From Lanius collurio (taxonomy: Eukaryota > Chordata > Aves > Passeriformes > Laniidae), in the NCBI GenBank assembly GCA_020086605.1, contig JACBWW010000003.1, forward strand, positions 7,142,899 through 7,206,898: a stretch of DNA of 64,000 nt, read 5' to 3'. Under the pieces are notes generated by a model that worked only from the letters and a program-made list of their open reading frames with translations, was not told the origin of the DNA and ran no database searches. Made by a program: the position numbers and the translations under genes. Positions 46,073-58,878 of the stretch are shown in pieces. Positions within the stretch are counted from its first letter, which is position 1; each line of letters starts with the position of its first letter.

Positions 46073-49000
46073 GTAACTTGGTTTTAAAGTGTGTCTCTGC
46101 ATTTGTTGCACGTTAAGTGTTCTTTGCAAAGTCTTGCGGCCTGATTGCATCAAATGTTTTATCCTTAATAGATTCCACTGACTTCATTTTTATTTTTTAA
46201 ATTTCTAGTTGCTATAATATTTACTTCATGTTTGTCATTTTGGCTCTTTGTAGTTTTGTAACGCGGAGGGTTCCAGTGCCTCATTAAATGGTTACTTGGT
46301 AGCTACTGTATTGGGTAGATATTTTTCAAAGCTAACAGTGTAACTCGTTGAGCCTAATTAGGGTCTGACCTGTCCAATTACTGTGAACGGTTGAGCTGTG
46401 AAGGGAATCTGTCTGAGGCGATTGCCGAGTGTGTTTATCTGGTGAAAGCAGAAGGGAAGACCCGGCAGTTGAAGGGAGAAGTCGCAAAATGTGATGTGGA
46501 AATGGCCCAAGTGCGCAGGCACATGTGGAACGGCTGCTGTCATTTTGAAAGGGAGTGGGGAGGGCAGAAAGGAAATCTTCATTTGCCTGCCTGCCTCCTC
46601 TGCTGCTGGTTGCTGCACATCTGGGAGGGGGAGCTGGGTGTTTCTAAAGCCAGCTATAGACCCTCAATTGTGGTAGAGTTTTTATCCACAGAACGTTAAG
46701 ATAAGTAGGTATTTATGGGAAGTGAATGTGCTGAGCAAATAATGAGGAAGTGAAGATAGAAGCAAAGCACAACCGAGTACATAATGCATAAAATGCATGT
46801 AGACGAGCACTGAAATCCTTTAATCCTCTCAAAAATAGTTTTTGCGTTTGCTGTAATATGTAGGTGTTTTTAATGAAGACTTTTCCTTGAAAGGCTTCTT
46901 TAAAATTCTTGAGTTCAGTTTGCTTTTGTTAGTTCCAGTGCAATCACAGATGGACATATTGGGGTATAATTTCTGGGTACTGTGTCATAAGTAACATGGA
47001 AATGGATGTTTAAGCAGTTTAACAATTAGATTTTCTTAGATGACACAGCTTTAAGTCTTTTAGTTGGACATTGATACTACTTTTTGTTTGCTTTGTAGAA
47101 ATTCATTGCAAATGCCTGTTTTAAATCCTGTTAAATTTGCTTATATCACAGTGAACTGAAGATGTCCATCCCATAGCAGTTTACTTAAAGTAGGAGTTTA
47201 GCTTAAGCTAGCTTGGTCAGCAAATAGTTGGCTGTTACCTCTGTTCTGATGGGGGAGGAAGGGAAGTGGGCATTATTTAGTAAAATATACTTTGTCTCTT
47301 AAGTAGGTCAAGACCTCTAATGAGCTGTAAAAGAGCTGTTAGAAACAGACATAGAACAGTCAGTGATTTTATGTTCACGTAATGTTTTGCACTTGCTTGA
47401 GAGATGCTGAAATATTTGTAGTGAGTATAAACATTATTTAGCAAATTAAAATAGTCCTCCTTTGAGAAGATTATAGCTAACTTCATATGGGATCTCAGTC
47501 ACCTGCTGTCACCAAAGGTAGCACTGAAAGATTTCATAAAGGGTCAACTGTAAAAAATTGAAAAGCGGGGGAAAAAAGTGTTATTATTGATATTTGCAGA
47601 GAAGCTTGCAGATGCTTTTGGTCATCCCAAAGTCATATACTCTATTTGAAGAAGGGGCAGTTCTCTTAATGTTTAGATAGTATTTTAGTGTTTGCAAGAT
47701 GGTTACTTAAATCTGCATTTTTGGATAGTATAAAAACCTGTTCAACTTTTTAAAAAAGTTGTTGGTCTGATTCTGTTTAGTTTATAAACTTTGGCATGTA
47801 AATTTAGCATGGTTTGTGTCAAAGTCCAGGCGTGTGTGAGGTGTACTTTGTACGTTTATACAGAAAATCACAAATTCTGAAGTAAACTGTTACCTATAGT
47901 TTCCTAGAAAGGATTGTAATCTTAATGTAATCTGTGCTTTTTTTAGAAGAAAAAGTCAGCGCTTTTTGAAGTGTCTGAAGTGATACCAGTCATGACCAAT
48001 AACTATGAAGAAAATATCCTGAAAGGTGTGCGGGATTCCAGCTATTCTTTGGAAAGTTCCTTAGAGCTTCTGCAGAAGGATGTAGTACAGCTCCATGCAC
48101 CCCGCTACCAGTCTATGCGCAGGGTAAGGCTCCTTTTTACACTTGCTGAGTTATACTTTTTCAACACTTGTGCTTTTCCATGTGAATCTTAAGGCTAATC
48201 CTGCCTCTTTTTTTGTTTTCTCATTTGCTGCAGGAGCCTGTGGGCCTGTGTTTAGGGGATCTAATTTGAAGGGTAGCAATAGTGTAATAACAGTTCTGAT
48301 ACTGTTTAAATATGTAGTTATTAAGCTTTACCTTTCATTTGTCTCATTCAGAGGTATGCCTTGGGAATTGTATCTTGCCATCTTTGTCCTTTAGAAGGCA
48401 TGTGTTAATAATACTTGCAACAACTCCTGCTGTACAATTAAGTGATTTTGCTTTATGAGTATTGGAAGACAGTCTTTGCTAATGTTTTCCTCAAGTTATA
48501 GTTTATATTGTGGGTACTGATACTAAAATTCAGTGGAAAGCAAGGAAGACTTCATTTGTGGTATGAGTAGTACAAATTGAAAATCAAACAAATGTATAAG
48601 TATCACCTCTAAAGTACGTGCCTGTCTAGATAAGTTGCTTATCTGTGTCTTTGACTACTGGAGGGAATGTAAGTACAGAACTTTCCTGCTCACAGGATGT
48701 GATCGGCTGTACCCAGGAGATGGACTTCATTCTATGGCCTCGTAATGACATTGAGAAGATAGTCTGTCTCCTGTTCTCTCGGTGGAAGGGATCTGATGAA
48801 CCCTTTAGGCCTGTTCAGGTATTTGGTTTTGGGTTTTGACTTCAATAACTAACTTACTCCTGGAGGGAGTGTTCTCTTTAACCAATAAGTTGATAAGGTA
48901 TGCGAGTTCTGTGGATGTTAGAAAAATATGCTGTCCTGGTTTTATTTAAAAAACAGTCTGTGTTTTTAGTGCTAAATTCTGCTTCCTGTCTTTATGCATT

Positions 49001-50312
49001 GTTGTATTTGCCCTTCCAAAATGTAAGTTTCCAAAGGGCCTCTGCAAATGACATGGATGTATAAATGCATACAGGGTGTTTGTATTTGTAGAAGTGAATT
49101 AGATGTGCCTCTTCATACAATTGAATCTCTGCCTAAATGTGATGTTGAGGTTCTGTCAGTAGTCCAAATTGCTGTGTTTGAATAGATGGAAGAGTGAGAT
49201 GGATGGAACCTTTGCATTATAATTTTGCCTAGAAATGGTTGCACAGGGATCTTCTGCCCCAGGAAGGTAAATTGGATTTTATATATGCTGCAGGTGAAGT
49301 TGTACCTTTGAGTTGTTAATACGTCATTGCGGTGGCTAACGTCAGTGTTGGCAGAATGAAATTAGGAGATTCTTTAAATTGTGTCAAGACTCTTGTGTGT
49401 CACTGCCATGGCCCCCACTTGCTGCTTTTTCAGATTAGATCAGAAAAGAGCAAAAGTGGTTGCAGAGCCCCAGATTGAATGAAATTATTGGGTTACACGT
49501 GAGCTTTATCTTAAATATTTTAATCCCCTTCTTCACACCATATAGGCCAAGTTCGAATTTCATCATGGCGACTACGAAAAACAGTTTCTGCATGTTCTGA
49601 GCCGAAAGGACAAGACTGGAATTGTTGTCAACAACCCTAGCCAGTCAGTGTTTCTCTTCATTGACAGACAGCACTTGCAGGTAAGCTTCTTTGTCCTCAT
49701 CTTAACAAGTGTGTTTTAATCATAAAAAGCTTTTTGTTCTCGGGAACATGAGTAATTTTGCTGCAAGGTACTCAAGTAGAATAACTGATCATGCATTCGT
49801 GTTTGCATTTTGGCAGTTTCAAAGGAAACTTTACACTATAAATAGGATTCACACATGCAAAAACTTAACTATGGGCCACATATATGTTCACATAGAACTA
49901 ATGTTCTTGTATTAAAAATTAAGTAAGTTCTAAAATAGGCCTAACAGTGTTTAGGAAAAAGGAAAACATTGGTTTGGGTGACAATACAGAAATAATTCAA
50001 GTGAAGAATTAATAAAATAGTGAAAACATTTTATGCATTAGAGTTTGCAGACAAATATTAAGGGTCAGGCTGTTTATATGTATATGTATGAAATAGTGAA
50101 TTTTAAATATCTCTGTGGGTCTGCTTATTAGTCCTGAGTTAACTTCTAGGCTTAATATCTTTTCTTTGGGTTTTCTTTGCCTCTAGACTCCAAAAAATAA
50201 AGCTACAATCTTCAAGTTATGCAGCATCTGCCTGTACCTGCCACAGGAGCAGCTCACTCACTGGACGGTTGGTACCATAGAGGATCACCTCCGTCCTTAC
50301 ATGCCAGAGTAA
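45944..50312 (+). CDS. C6orf62: C6orf62 homologue (DUF4566 family), complete
   Basis: Join 45944-46072, 47947-48123, 48696-48818, 49546-49680, 50187-50312, giving 229 aa, the same length as human. The start ATGG has A at -3 and matches the human start [18 protein letters not shown]; the end is [10 protein letters not shown]. Every junction is GT-AG in phase 0, so all internal exons are symmetric. Conservation is extreme: I see only a few conservative changes from the human sequence I remember. The protein has a basic N-terminal helix ([19 protein letters not shown]), then a compact alpha/beta fold with hydrophobic cores ([38 protein letters not shown]). No catalytic motif, signal peptide or membrane segment is visible. 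Function unknown (Pfam DUF4566; also called XTP12). It faces ACOT13 tail to tail, as in human. Confidence 0.96.
47947..48123 (+). CDS. C6orf62: C6orf62 second coding exon
   Basis: 59 codons: [59 protein letters not shown]. Acceptor gctttttttag, donor gtaagg. Confidence 0.96.
48696..48818 (+). CDS. C6orf62: C6orf62 third coding exon
   Basis: 41 codons: [41 protein letters not shown]. Acceptor ctgctcacag, donor gtattt. A Lys-Gly (human Lys-Glu) change is one of the few differences from the remembered human protein. Confidence 0.96.
49546..49680 (+). CDS. C6orf62: C6orf62 fourth coding exon
   Basis: 45 codons: [45 protein letters not shown]. Acceptor acaccatatag, donor gtaagc. Confidence 0.96.
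50187..50312 (+). CDS. C6orf62: C6orf62 last coding exon
   Basis: 41 codons plus [44 protein letters not shown]. Acceptor tttgcctctag. The 3'UTR follows directly. Confidence 0.96.
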   Translation, partial: TPKNKATIFKLCSICLYLPQEQLTHWTVGTIEDHLRPYMPE

Positions 50313-51475
50313 GGTACTGGCCAGCAAAATGGGGAAGATCACAGAATGCAGCAGTGGATTTTCACTTTCCTCACCACTTTATTCTTTCAGAATTTAGAAG
50401 AAAATGGACTCATGTTCAGAACACTATACATTGTGAAACTTGATCATCCTGGATTTTTTTAATCATTTGTATCTCAGAACTTTGCAATTTTTTTTAGATG
50501 TTTTCTGCATGGACCTTGTGAAAGAGAGGATGCTCTGCACACTTCTGCACTGCATCAGCATCTTACTATAATGTGAAATGAAGGGACTGTACATTGAAAC
50601 GAATGTTTCTGAAAGCACAAGGTGATCATTTGTGGTGGTGTTCCCGTTTGTGCTGGTCATGCCCCCTAACATCTCTAATGTAAACCATCAGTGTTTTGAG
50701 GGTGAGAAGTGAATGTAACGGGTATAAAAGCCTTACAGCTTTGCTGTTAATGATTGTATCGAAGAGCACTATCATTCATTCTAATGAACGAATAAGTGGC
50801 TATTATGATAGGAAGTAAATGTGGGAAAGAAATCTTTCTTTAAAAAAAAGCATCTCATTTAATGTGTAGGCATTTTTTGCCTCTTTTATTTTGCTGGGCC
50901 GTGTCCAAGTTTACTGGCACTTTTGTTTTGGATCTCTTTCCCCAAGTTGCTGTATAACTGTATGAAGGTATTCTTTTGAGTTGAATGCATTTATACAGAT
51001 GAGGTAGACCTGGAGTCTGAAGTTGCTAAAGCAGCTCAAAAAAAAGGTAAAATAATAGCTGCAGAAACAATGTTGGTAGAGGATTATTTTTTCTTGAGAG
51101 TTGAGACTTGTAAACTTGCAGGTGAACTGTGCAGGAAATACTGGTTTCTAAAACATTTCTTATGGAAAACCCATTGAGGTTTTTTTTTTCTTTTGGAATA
51201 GACATTATAAACCAATGTAAAATAGTGTTTGGAGTGTCAAAAGTTGGTTCTGACAGAACATTTTAAGGTTGTGCAATGATAAAAGGAAGACTACTGTATA
51301 GTTTTGATGACAAAGAAGGCTCTGCTTAAGGGTTGAGTACTTTACTGGAGTAAAAACTGCATAAGCCTACTCCCTTTGGATAAAACTAGTGCTTACCTGT
51401 TTAAAACTTGTATTTAGCTTTTGTTTGGAATTGGAAAAAAATGGAAATTAAATAAATTAGGTGAAAGATGGCTGG
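50313..51475 (+). other. C6orf62: C6orf62 3' untranslated region
   Basis: Non-coding, AT-rich sequence from the stop to the AATAAA at 51,451, about 1.15 kb, similar in size to the human 3'UTR as I recall it. The cleavage point is inferred from the T/G-rich sequence after 51,470. Confidence 0.6.
51451..51456 (+). terminator. C6orf62: Poly(A) signal of C6orf62
   Basis: AATAAA in GAAATTAAATAAATTAGG, followed by a T/G-rich stretch (ggctggttttattta) as expected downstream of a cleavage site. Confidence 0.6.
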
Positions 51476-54400
51476 TTTTATTTATGTATTAATTGAGTTT
51501 TCATAGTAATTTGCATTTTAACAGTGTCACCCGCTACAAACACTGCAAATGTACAGACTGTAAAACGTTAAGATCAGCAAAGATCAGTGGCAGAGGTGTT
51601 CTTGCAAATGTGGACCATATGTTTTGAAAAGTACCTGTCAGAAATAATGGCATTACTAGTATCTTACTGTATTGGTGCATATGTATTTTTACTTCCTTGG
51701 TTACAAGTTCCTACAGGTTAATATGAAACACCCTAGAAAAACACCACCTGAAAGCTCCAACTTCACTTTCATAGTTGCCTTAAGTTATAAAGAAATACAT
51801 TGAAAATGATGCTCTTCACAATGCTAAGACTTTCTAAAATATTTAGTAACCACCATACCTGCTAATAGTCCTGAAAATTTCTCAACTTGGAATGATCTGT
51901 AAGACATAATACAAAGTGTCCACATGAAGCTTGAGCTAAGTTTCATAGGGTCTGGAACATTCAAGTTTCAGGAGTTTGGAATTTGTGCTTAAGTGCCATC
52001 CTTTGTTCTTAATTTGTCATTCTGGACATCATCTCACCTCGCTGATAATAGGGCCATAGTTACGTTGATTAACAAAGTAAAGGACTTAGTTATTGCATTA
52101 GGAATTTTGGTTTTCTTCAATCTGGTTTCTCTTAGAAGAAGCCTCAGAATGTTGGCCTGAGCAGCTGTGTACATGCTTTTCAAGTGTCAGTAATCATACG
52201 GACTTTAATTCTCTGTGTTACAGGAAAACAAACTGTTGAGTTTAATTCCATTTTTAGTTTTTTACAGCGTGCATAAGACAAGGCTGTTCATTTGTTCCTC
52301 ATGACAAATCATACCATGCTTTCTTGGCAGAACATACTTAGGATTAGAGGAAGCAAAAAATTGGAAAACTAATTTTGTTAAATGTGGTCTATACTACCCA
52401 GCTAGCAAACCTTATGCTTTTGCTGTGCTGCCAGAGTGAGTTGAGAACCATCTGCATTGTCTAAGTGTGTGTGGGGGGAAGATCAAGGGCACCAACCCAT
52501 TTCAGAGTATGAGAACCTTGGGGAATATATCAGAGCTTGTTGTTGTATCATTTGGCATCTTTGAAGAATTTCTTTCCCCTTAAACAGGTTGACTTTTGAG
52601 GGAAGAGATTAAATTTTTTGTTCCACTCTTTCTCAATTAAACTTCTAGTTCAATCTCAGAATATTCTTCTGAGTTACTTTAGCAAAATGCCCTTCAGAAT
52701 TGAATGGAAGTAGTTCATAATACCTAGCTTTTGGTTTCAGGCCCTCTTTATATCAGGTTAATGGCTTTCTGATAGACTTTTTTCAAAGTGTAGGTTTTAT
52801 CTCACAGAACTAATGTTTCCAAAGCACAGTTTGTGATGGTGTGCACCTCATTTTTGGAGCTGTTTGTAAATACAGAAAGGCTCTCTTACAAGAATTTTAA
52901 TTACTACCTACTGTCAACTGCTTGTGTGGCTTCCTTGGACATACTAATACCAAGAATTGAAATACACTCAATATTTCACCTGAATATGGGACTTTAACCA
53001 GGCTGTTGCATGAGATGTTGGTAAGTGCCAAGCGGGCAGGCATAAATTAAGTGGACAGAAGGCCATTAAATGTTAAATACATGTCAGTGAACTGTCTGGT
53101 GAAGGGAAGCTTTTGTCAGGTGCTTCCTGAATGCTAAGAAGCTTCTTAAATGTTATAGTCTGGACATGACTCTGAAGCTTCTCTTCAGTTCTTAAGCTGT
53201 GCAAGAGTTACCAAAATACGGTAAGATGGACAGAACTGCTTTACAAGTACTGCCGAAATGTAACAGGCCTGTAGTTAGTTTGCAGTTGATGCCCAGTGTG
53301 ATGACTGTCTCAAAGTACAAATTCCCTCTGAAAAGCTATTTTGCAGCTTTAGTGTTTATTTTATAAACATGAAAATTTATCTGTTAAGTGATAGTAAAAA
53401 CACATTGGGATTAGTCAGTGCTTCTCTTTAAAAGAGGAAAAAAATGGTTACTGAATTGCTTACTAATTTCTGAGCATTGAAAGTTTTAGATCAAAGGTAC
53501 TGATCTCTTGCTGCAAGTTCATTTTTTTTATTGCAAAATGTTAAGTCTGAGAAAAACAGCAGGTGGAAAGATGAAAATCAGAACTTGTAAAATTACCTAG
53601 ACTTGAAAAAAAATTGACATTTCTGAGAGACCTACTGTATTGTACTTTGAAAATACAAACCTGAGGATCAGCCTGCACTGTGGTACTTGGGAATGACCAC
53701 ATATTTTCCTTGACACATTAAGGTGCAGTGTATTAGCTTTGAAATTACTTTAAAATGTGATACAAGTGCCATAAACTCTTGGTCTTTGCACATACGTGCA
53801 GCTTGTGAGCTCAGCAGGCATCCTTCCCTTCCCACTCCTGCTGCCAGGAGAACACTGCTTTTTCTCACACTTGTTTGCTGAGTCATTTAGGTTACTTGCA
53901 GTTACTGAATACCAGCTTATGTTAAATGAGAATCTGGGGAGTTGAACAGTGAGAAGAGTCACTGAAGGGTTTTTTGCCACTTAATAGTGAGATTAGTCTA
54001 ATGGACTGTTGGAGGCTTCATTTAAGATTACATTGAAGTTTCTGCCATTGAGCATGATAGTTGAGGTCAAGAGTGAGTAGAGTACATTTACATTCACTAA
54101 GCAAATAGACATGCCCTGTGAGTTTTCTTAATTGCTATTTACTTTTATTAGCCTGGAAAATCTCAGATTTTTCATTTTGCATTTATTGCAGTAGTAAATT
54201 CACAAGCTGTGTAAGCCTACAGATTCTGGAACAGCTTTCTGGAGTGAAGTAATGAGACAAAACACTATTAAAACCCTTTACATAAGGTCTGCAGCAGTAG
54301 GTGCTGCTTTCTGCTTTGAGCTGGGAAGGAGCTCGGAGGCTCACTGGGTAGCTCAGATGCTGTGGAGGGCTGCAGCAGCTCTACAGGTTAACTGAAGCTA

Positions 54401-57400
54401 AGTAATTTCTCTTCTGCTTGGGTGACTGAAATGCTTTTTAGGGCTGAAGATATCCGTGGCCTACTTCTGCTTGGGAAGCATTTACATATGGAAAGGTCCC
54501 TTAATTTAAGCACAATTACTGTATGCTAGAGCACCCACTAAGCAAAGTGCTCTTCTGGACTCCTGAAATCTATTCAAGCAGCCACTGCTTTTAAGCAAAA
54601 GAAATCAAAGATCCAGAACTTTACTACAGTGGTTATGAGCCCCAGGTACTGTCTTAGTTAACAAAAATAGGGGTCTTCTTGTTTGGTGGAGTTAATTTGG
54701 TTTTGGTTTTTTTCCTGAAGGATAGCAAATGAGTCTTGTTTGATAAAAGCTGGCAAGTGATTTACTCTCTTTTAAGTGAGAACTGTATAAGCTGCTGTGT
54801 CTCACAACCACAGCAGCTTGGGATCGTGCTCTGGTGGTAGCAATCATTCAGTGAATGCATTACAGAATCACAAAGGTGGTAACTGTCATCGTGGTGCTCC
54901 TGAACTCAAGTAGCAAAATAGGCATCTAAGTGGGCTTTTTTCATTCCCGTGGACAGTGATGGAAGGGAGAGGTTTGGGGGGTTCTGGCTAAATGTTTTTT
55001 TTGCAGATGGAAATTTTTTAAATTGTGAATGATATAATGCAGTTGGAAATTCTTCCTTATGCCCTGCCAGTGGCTCAGAGCCAGTCAACGAAGCTGAAAA
55101 GATTTGAACTGCTGTTCAGAACAGTTACTTAACAGCCTAATTCACCTCACATCCATGCCCTCCCTGCCCCATCCCCCTAAGGTAGTGAAGTTTGTGAATT
55201 TGAGAATTGTAAACCAGCAGCTCAGCCACGAGACCCCTGTGATGGGTGGCTCGACTTGAAAGACTAGCAAGGAGTTCTGATATTTCAACACTTGTTTCAG
55301 CAGGGATGCACTTCCTTACCTTCTCCCGTTTTTTCAGTGACAAGATGAGTCTTCCCAAGAGCTGGAATCTGTAATGACTAAACTACTTCTCACTGCATCT
55401 TAATCTGTGATCTGTATTTGCCCTGATTAGCATCTGCACACCTGGTTTCAAATGCCATTGGGAACAAGTCTGTTCAGATTCCTTATTTTCTCAAGGCATC
55501 TGTAAAGCACAGCTGTACATGGTGCAAGCCCATGGGTGTCTGAATGCATTTGTGCAATAGCAGTGACCTGAAACCAGCATGCAACACTTGGCCAGGGTAC
55601 TGCATGAAGTGGGAAGCTGAAGTTACTCTCACTGAGAGAGACAAACTTCATCGTCATGTTTCCTACCACTATGTGGCCTCCATAAGAAAAGACATCTAGA
55701 CAGAACTATAATTTGGGTGTTTGGTATGTTTAAAAGAAAAACCCCAAAACAACAAACTGCAATGTGGGAGGGCTGCTCTCTTTTTCAGATATGATGCTTG
55801 CAGTTGTCTGTCAGTTACTGGATATGTAATCTGGTATACTATTAAGACTCACAAGATGAGCTCATGAAATCTCTTTATTTGCTTGCTTGTAAGGGAATTA
55901 TGCTTAAATCTGCAGTGATGAAATCAGGTCAAGCCCTCGAGATGTCTGTTTGTTCTGATGCCAGGTGGAGCCATGTACCACTTGTCCTTACTACAGCAAT
56001 TTGTTTCCATTACTTACTTTGAGGTTCAGCTAAGGTAAGAGATTTTTCAACAGGTATGTTATAGTGAAATCAGTAAAGAACACTTCCAAGTATTAAGTCT
56101 GATGCTTGACAGTTTGCTCTCAAAGCTAGGATAGCTCAGTGGTGGCAATTCCTTCTAAGATAATTTCTGTGCCCGAGTTAAATTGTGAAATAAATTACGA
56201 GGTCAACATACTGCTGCTGGTGAGGGATAGCAGACAAGGTTGTCTTAAAATAATCAGTTTAATTAACTGCTTCTGAAATAACTGGCCTGCATATTAATGA
56301 TGTCCCTCTTATTAATTAGGCAGTACTAAATTACTGTGCTGAATAGTCTGTTGTGAGGGAGAATTCACTTGTTACTTCAGAAAGGTTTATTTCCATTCCT
56401 CTCCCAGCCTGAAACAGTCCTTGCCAGGCTTGAATGGGAACAGGAGGATACTGTTGTTTCCGTGTTGAGGTTTGCCACTCTCAATTGGCCTGGACGCTTT
56501 TCAGTTGTAATTATGTAGATATGATGAATGCTAAGTGATAGAATGGGACCACTTCACTCTGATAGGTTCTTGAGGCAGCCAGCACTAATTGAGGGAAGTT
56601 GTATTAAATTGCAGTGGGACAGTTACACAAGGACAGAGTGGCCCCAGCATGTAGAGCTGAGAGTGTTCTCAGTATTTTGGCACATACTGAATTTGGCACC
56701 TCCTTCGTTCTCACCCTCTGCCTTTTGTTTCAGGTAACAGTCAAAATCACTCTTGTGTTCCAGTGAGGGGTGGGTTTATAGCAGTTGGAGGGGAGCACTT
56801 TTAATGTTCGCTTCTATTTCCTTGAACTCTGTTGCGTGAGTAACCCACGTAAGAAAACTGGTAACCTTATGAATGAGAAAAAAGATGACTGGAGATGCCA
56901 GAACATGTTAATAGGAAGAAAACCAGAGCAGCAATTGCCAAAGTCAGTGTGTCCAGTTGCTTTGATGAATCCTCTCTGCTCATCCAAGTAATTGCAGAGG
57001 AACTGGAGGTGCTTTAAGACTCATAATAGCACTCCAGGCTGAGGGAGCTGCAAAGTGAGAATTTCATACAGTGAAGCATCTAGTTCTGATGAGCAAAGAT
57101 TAAAAACAAAAAAGGTTACTGCTGTAGTAAGCAGCTTTGCAGAACAGTTTCAACAAAGCATTGTGTTTCTTTAAATGGAATTCAGGGATGATTTCTGTGC
57201 ATGAGTGAGTGCAAGTACTGGGGAAAACCAATTATGAATGTACTGCTGAAGAGAGGCTGCTGCTATTAAAAGTTCAACTAGCCACAAGCATGTAAGCCAT
57301 GTAAGCTTCTGAGATGGCCCCAGAGAAAAAGCTTTTTTGAGACTGTATATACCAGGAAAAACTCTCCTAAACTTGCAGAAAAAATACATGTTGGTAGCCT

Positions 57401-58190
57401 GAGCCCAATGTAGGTATTTTTTAGACAACTTCTACTGAAGGGTTAGTTATCTGCTCATATTACTTGTTTAAAAGTCGTTTTAGAAAGACTGATGACATAT
57501 TAGTAAACTTGTACAACACTGTATTGAAAATCAGTCTGCACGAACAGGTCACTTAATTAATTGAAAATTACTTCTTTAGGTTTAGGAATGCACAGAAGAA
57601 AACCCTACCTACATTTCATCACAAAAGTCAAATAACTGAAGACAATGAGTCAACTTCCACAACAAAAAGGACTTAGACATGCCATTTACTAGTGACTAGT
57701 GTAGATTAGCTTTTTGAGAGAGGAGAAAAACATGCATTTCATACAAAGCGTTGCTGTTTTTATTGCAGCTTGACAGCATTACCGTGAATCATTTGTCAAC
57801 AGCTTGAAAAAAGCAGTTAAGCCTGTCCACAACAGTGCAAGAGGATACTAGTTATCAGCTGATGAACAGCAGCTTAACTCTACCACATTCAACCCAGGTC
57901 AGATAATCTACAGCCTTAGCCTAAATGAAAGCTCACCAAAATTATTTTTTTACATCTTTAACATGCAGCTAATGATTTTTAAACAAATATAACCACAACC
58001 TCAGGTAAGTAGAGATGAAAAGCCCACATAATATAACTGCATTTTCACATTCAGGGATCAGAGGGAGATGATGACATTTCAGGTGATTTTGTATACAGTT
58101 TCCACCTCACCCTCTCTCATCCACTCCATGCTGGCAAGCTTTTACTTAGTGCAAAGAGGCTATAAAACTATGAAACAAGCTTTAAAAAGG
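51476..58190. other. Gap between C6orf62 and ACOT13 3' ends
   Basis: About 6.7 kb between convergent genes. AT-rich, with only short open frames (none above 76 codons) and no recognised exon, RNA gene or clear repeat body. It may include extended 3'UTRs of either neighbour, since more AATAAA motifs occur (for example near 56,189). Confidence 0.6.
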
Positions 58191-58204
58191 TAGTTTCAGA
58201 AAGC

Positions 58205-58210
58205 TTTATT
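58205..58210 (-). terminator. ACOT13: Distal poly(A) signal candidate of ACOT13
   Basis: AATAAA on the - strand (within AATAAAGCTT), about 510 bases past the ACOT13 stop. Confidence 0.4.
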
Positions 58211-58591
58211 GAATACTTTCTGATTTGTTACAGCATCGGTAAATTACATTTTGCATTAGCCTGCTTTACACTTTCAAACCAGTTTAGCAACGATGTTAAA
58301 GGAACTCTGTACTACCATCCTAGGGAACAAATAGTTTGTAAGTACATTCAGTAGTGTTGGAGTGTGACTGTAACAGGCCTGAAGACAGGATTGCTTTGTC
58401 ACGTGACAGCACAGGTAAAGAAAGCAGATCTCTTAAAACAGTGTCCTGCTGGTAAACCATATGGCTGGTCCAAAGGCTCTTCCCTTCTGCTATCCTGACC
58501 AAAAAAGCCAGGTGCCTCCCTATGCTGTCACACTTGCTCATCCCAAACCCAGGCTTGTAGCAATTCTGGTGGTAATTAAGAAATTTGTTCG

Positions 58592-58597
58592 TTTATT
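58592..58597 (-). terminator. ACOT13: Proximal poly(A) signal of ACOT13
   Basis: AATAAA on the - strand about 125 bases past the ACOT13 stop codon, a typical distance for this short mRNA. Confidence 0.5.
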
Positions 58598-58721
58598 ATA
58601 GAAGTGAGACAAATTCACTTGATAGAATCACAACTTTGTGCAGATGATATTGCATAAGTGAGGAAATAATTCTGTATGGGATTCTGAAGTCCAACATTAT
58701 TATTTAAAATACTTTTTCATA

Positions 58722-58878
58722 TTAATTTCCTATGAACTTTGTATGTCTGCCTTGTGCAATTAACTTTCCTGTTGCCTTATTTGTTAAATCCACGGTGGCA
58801 AATGCAAGAGTTCTTCCTTGCTTCAAAATCTGAGCTGTAATCAGTATCTCTTCTCCAATCTTAGCAGCAGAAATGTAT
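58722..58878 (-). CDS. ACOT13: ACOT13 last coding exon
   Basis: 157 bases on the - strand: one base completes Thr, then YISAAKIGEEILITAQILKQ, GRTLAFATVDLTNKATGKLI, AQGRHTKFIGN and TAA at 58,724-58,722. Acceptor ttccttgaag (- strand), a weak one with A before AG but fixed by phase and homology. Confidence 0.94.
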
